Below are positions 5,346 to 5,614 of a stretch of DNA of 5,614 nt, in pieces. The position numbers were made by a program, and so were the translations under genes. Location: positions 1 through 5,614 of the forward strand of contig JALSTE010000018.1 in the NCBI GenBank assembly GCA_026983855.1, given 5' to 3'. This DNA comes from Acidimicrobiia bacterium. Its GTDB lineage: Bacteria > Actinomycetota > Acidimicrobiia > Acidimicrobiales > Poriferisodalaceae. Numbering within the stretch: the stretch's first letter is position 1; each line of letters opens with the position of its first letter. Under the pieces are notes generated by a model. That model was not told where the DNA came from. It searched no databases and was given only the letters and a program-made list of their open reading frames with translations.

Positions 5346-5614
5346 TCAGGTCTCGATGGCCACCCGTCCCCGGTCACGGGTGCGGGCCAGGGCATCGGTG
5401 GCCATGGCCGGAGGCATGGGCTTGTGGAGGAGGAACCCCTGGACCAGGTCGCAGTCCAGCTCGCGCAGCAGCCTCAACTGGGCCAGGTTCTCCACCCCCT
5501 CGGCAATGACCACCAGGCCCAGGTCGTGGGCCAGGCTGATGATCGAGTTCAGGATGGCCCGGTCGGCGGGATCCCTGTCCCCCTGCTGGACGAAGGTTTT
5601 GTCGATCTTCAGTA
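5346..5614 (-). CDS. EAL-domain cyclic-di-GMP phosphodiesterase, C-terminal part only
   Basis: The last 88 codons and stop of a gene that enters from beyond the right edge; its start is not visible. The protein end matches the C-terminal half of an EAL domain, which hydrolyses cyclic di-GMP to pGpG: LKIDKTFV (first visible residues, with the catalytic-site Lys), a helix with RAILNSIISLAHDLGL, then VIAEGVEN with both conserved Glu, and DLVQGFLLHKPMP with the conserved Gln of the QG motif. All active-site residues that fall in this stretch are kept, which favours an active enzyme over a degenerate binding domain, but the EAL motif and the DD metal site lie outside the window. About 19 residues follow the domain, so EAL is the last domain. 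A GGDEF or sensor domain upstream is common in this family but cannot be checked here. It is convergent with the helicase gene across the 51-bp repeat array. Confidence 0.88.
   Translation of the reverse strand, partial: LKIDKTFVQQGDRDPADRAILNSIISLAHDLGLVVIAEGVENLAQLRLLRELDCDLVQGFLLHKPMPPAMATDALARTRDRGRVAIET

Noticed and set aside
5018..5509. A + strand open frame through the 51-bp repeats that would give a repeat protein
   Set aside because: The 63- and 61-base spacings put copy 3 in another frame, and the frame runs over the helicase end and antisense through the EAL domain. The repeats are conserved as DNA or RNA, not as protein.

Overview
The window is very GC-rich (about 70% by eye) with strong G/C preference at third codon positions. 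It looks like chromosomal DNA of a high-GC actinobacterium. The gene families, the leaderless-type promoters and the GTG start fit Actinomycetota, and an Acidimicrobiia-like marine or soil lineage is my guess, not something the sequence proves. I see no phage, plasmid, transposase, tRNA, rRNA or CRISPR features.

Layout, left to right: (1) 2-940 (+), a CitE/HpcH-type CoA-ester lyase; (2) 941-1031, a short convergent junction with a C-rich tract, a hairpin and a long inverted repeat; (3) 1032-3026 (-), an ABC-F ATPase of the Uup/YheS type; (4) 3027-3060, a 34-bp divergent spacer that appears to hold two back-to-back leaderless promoters; (5) 3061-5106 (+), a UvrD/PcrA/Rep-like SF1A DNA helicase; (6) 5107-5345, a convergent junction with three near-identical 51-bp repeats; (7) 5346-5614 (-), the C-terminal end of an EAL-domain cyclic-di-GMP phosphodiesterase that runs off the window.

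The gene orientations alternate (+, -, +, -), so there is no operon here and no shared pathway is evident: central carbon metabolism, ribosome-associated or DNA-associated ATPase, DNA repair, and second-messenger signalling. The ABC-F and helicase genes share a tiny divergent control region and may be co-regulated. The features most worth attention are non-coding: the paired TANNNT boxes each 7 nt from a start codon, the 51-bp repeat array between convergent genes, and the C-rich sense strand (with a G-run-rich template) at all four visible gene ends, which suggests a common termination style. I did not find a convincing new multi-gene system.
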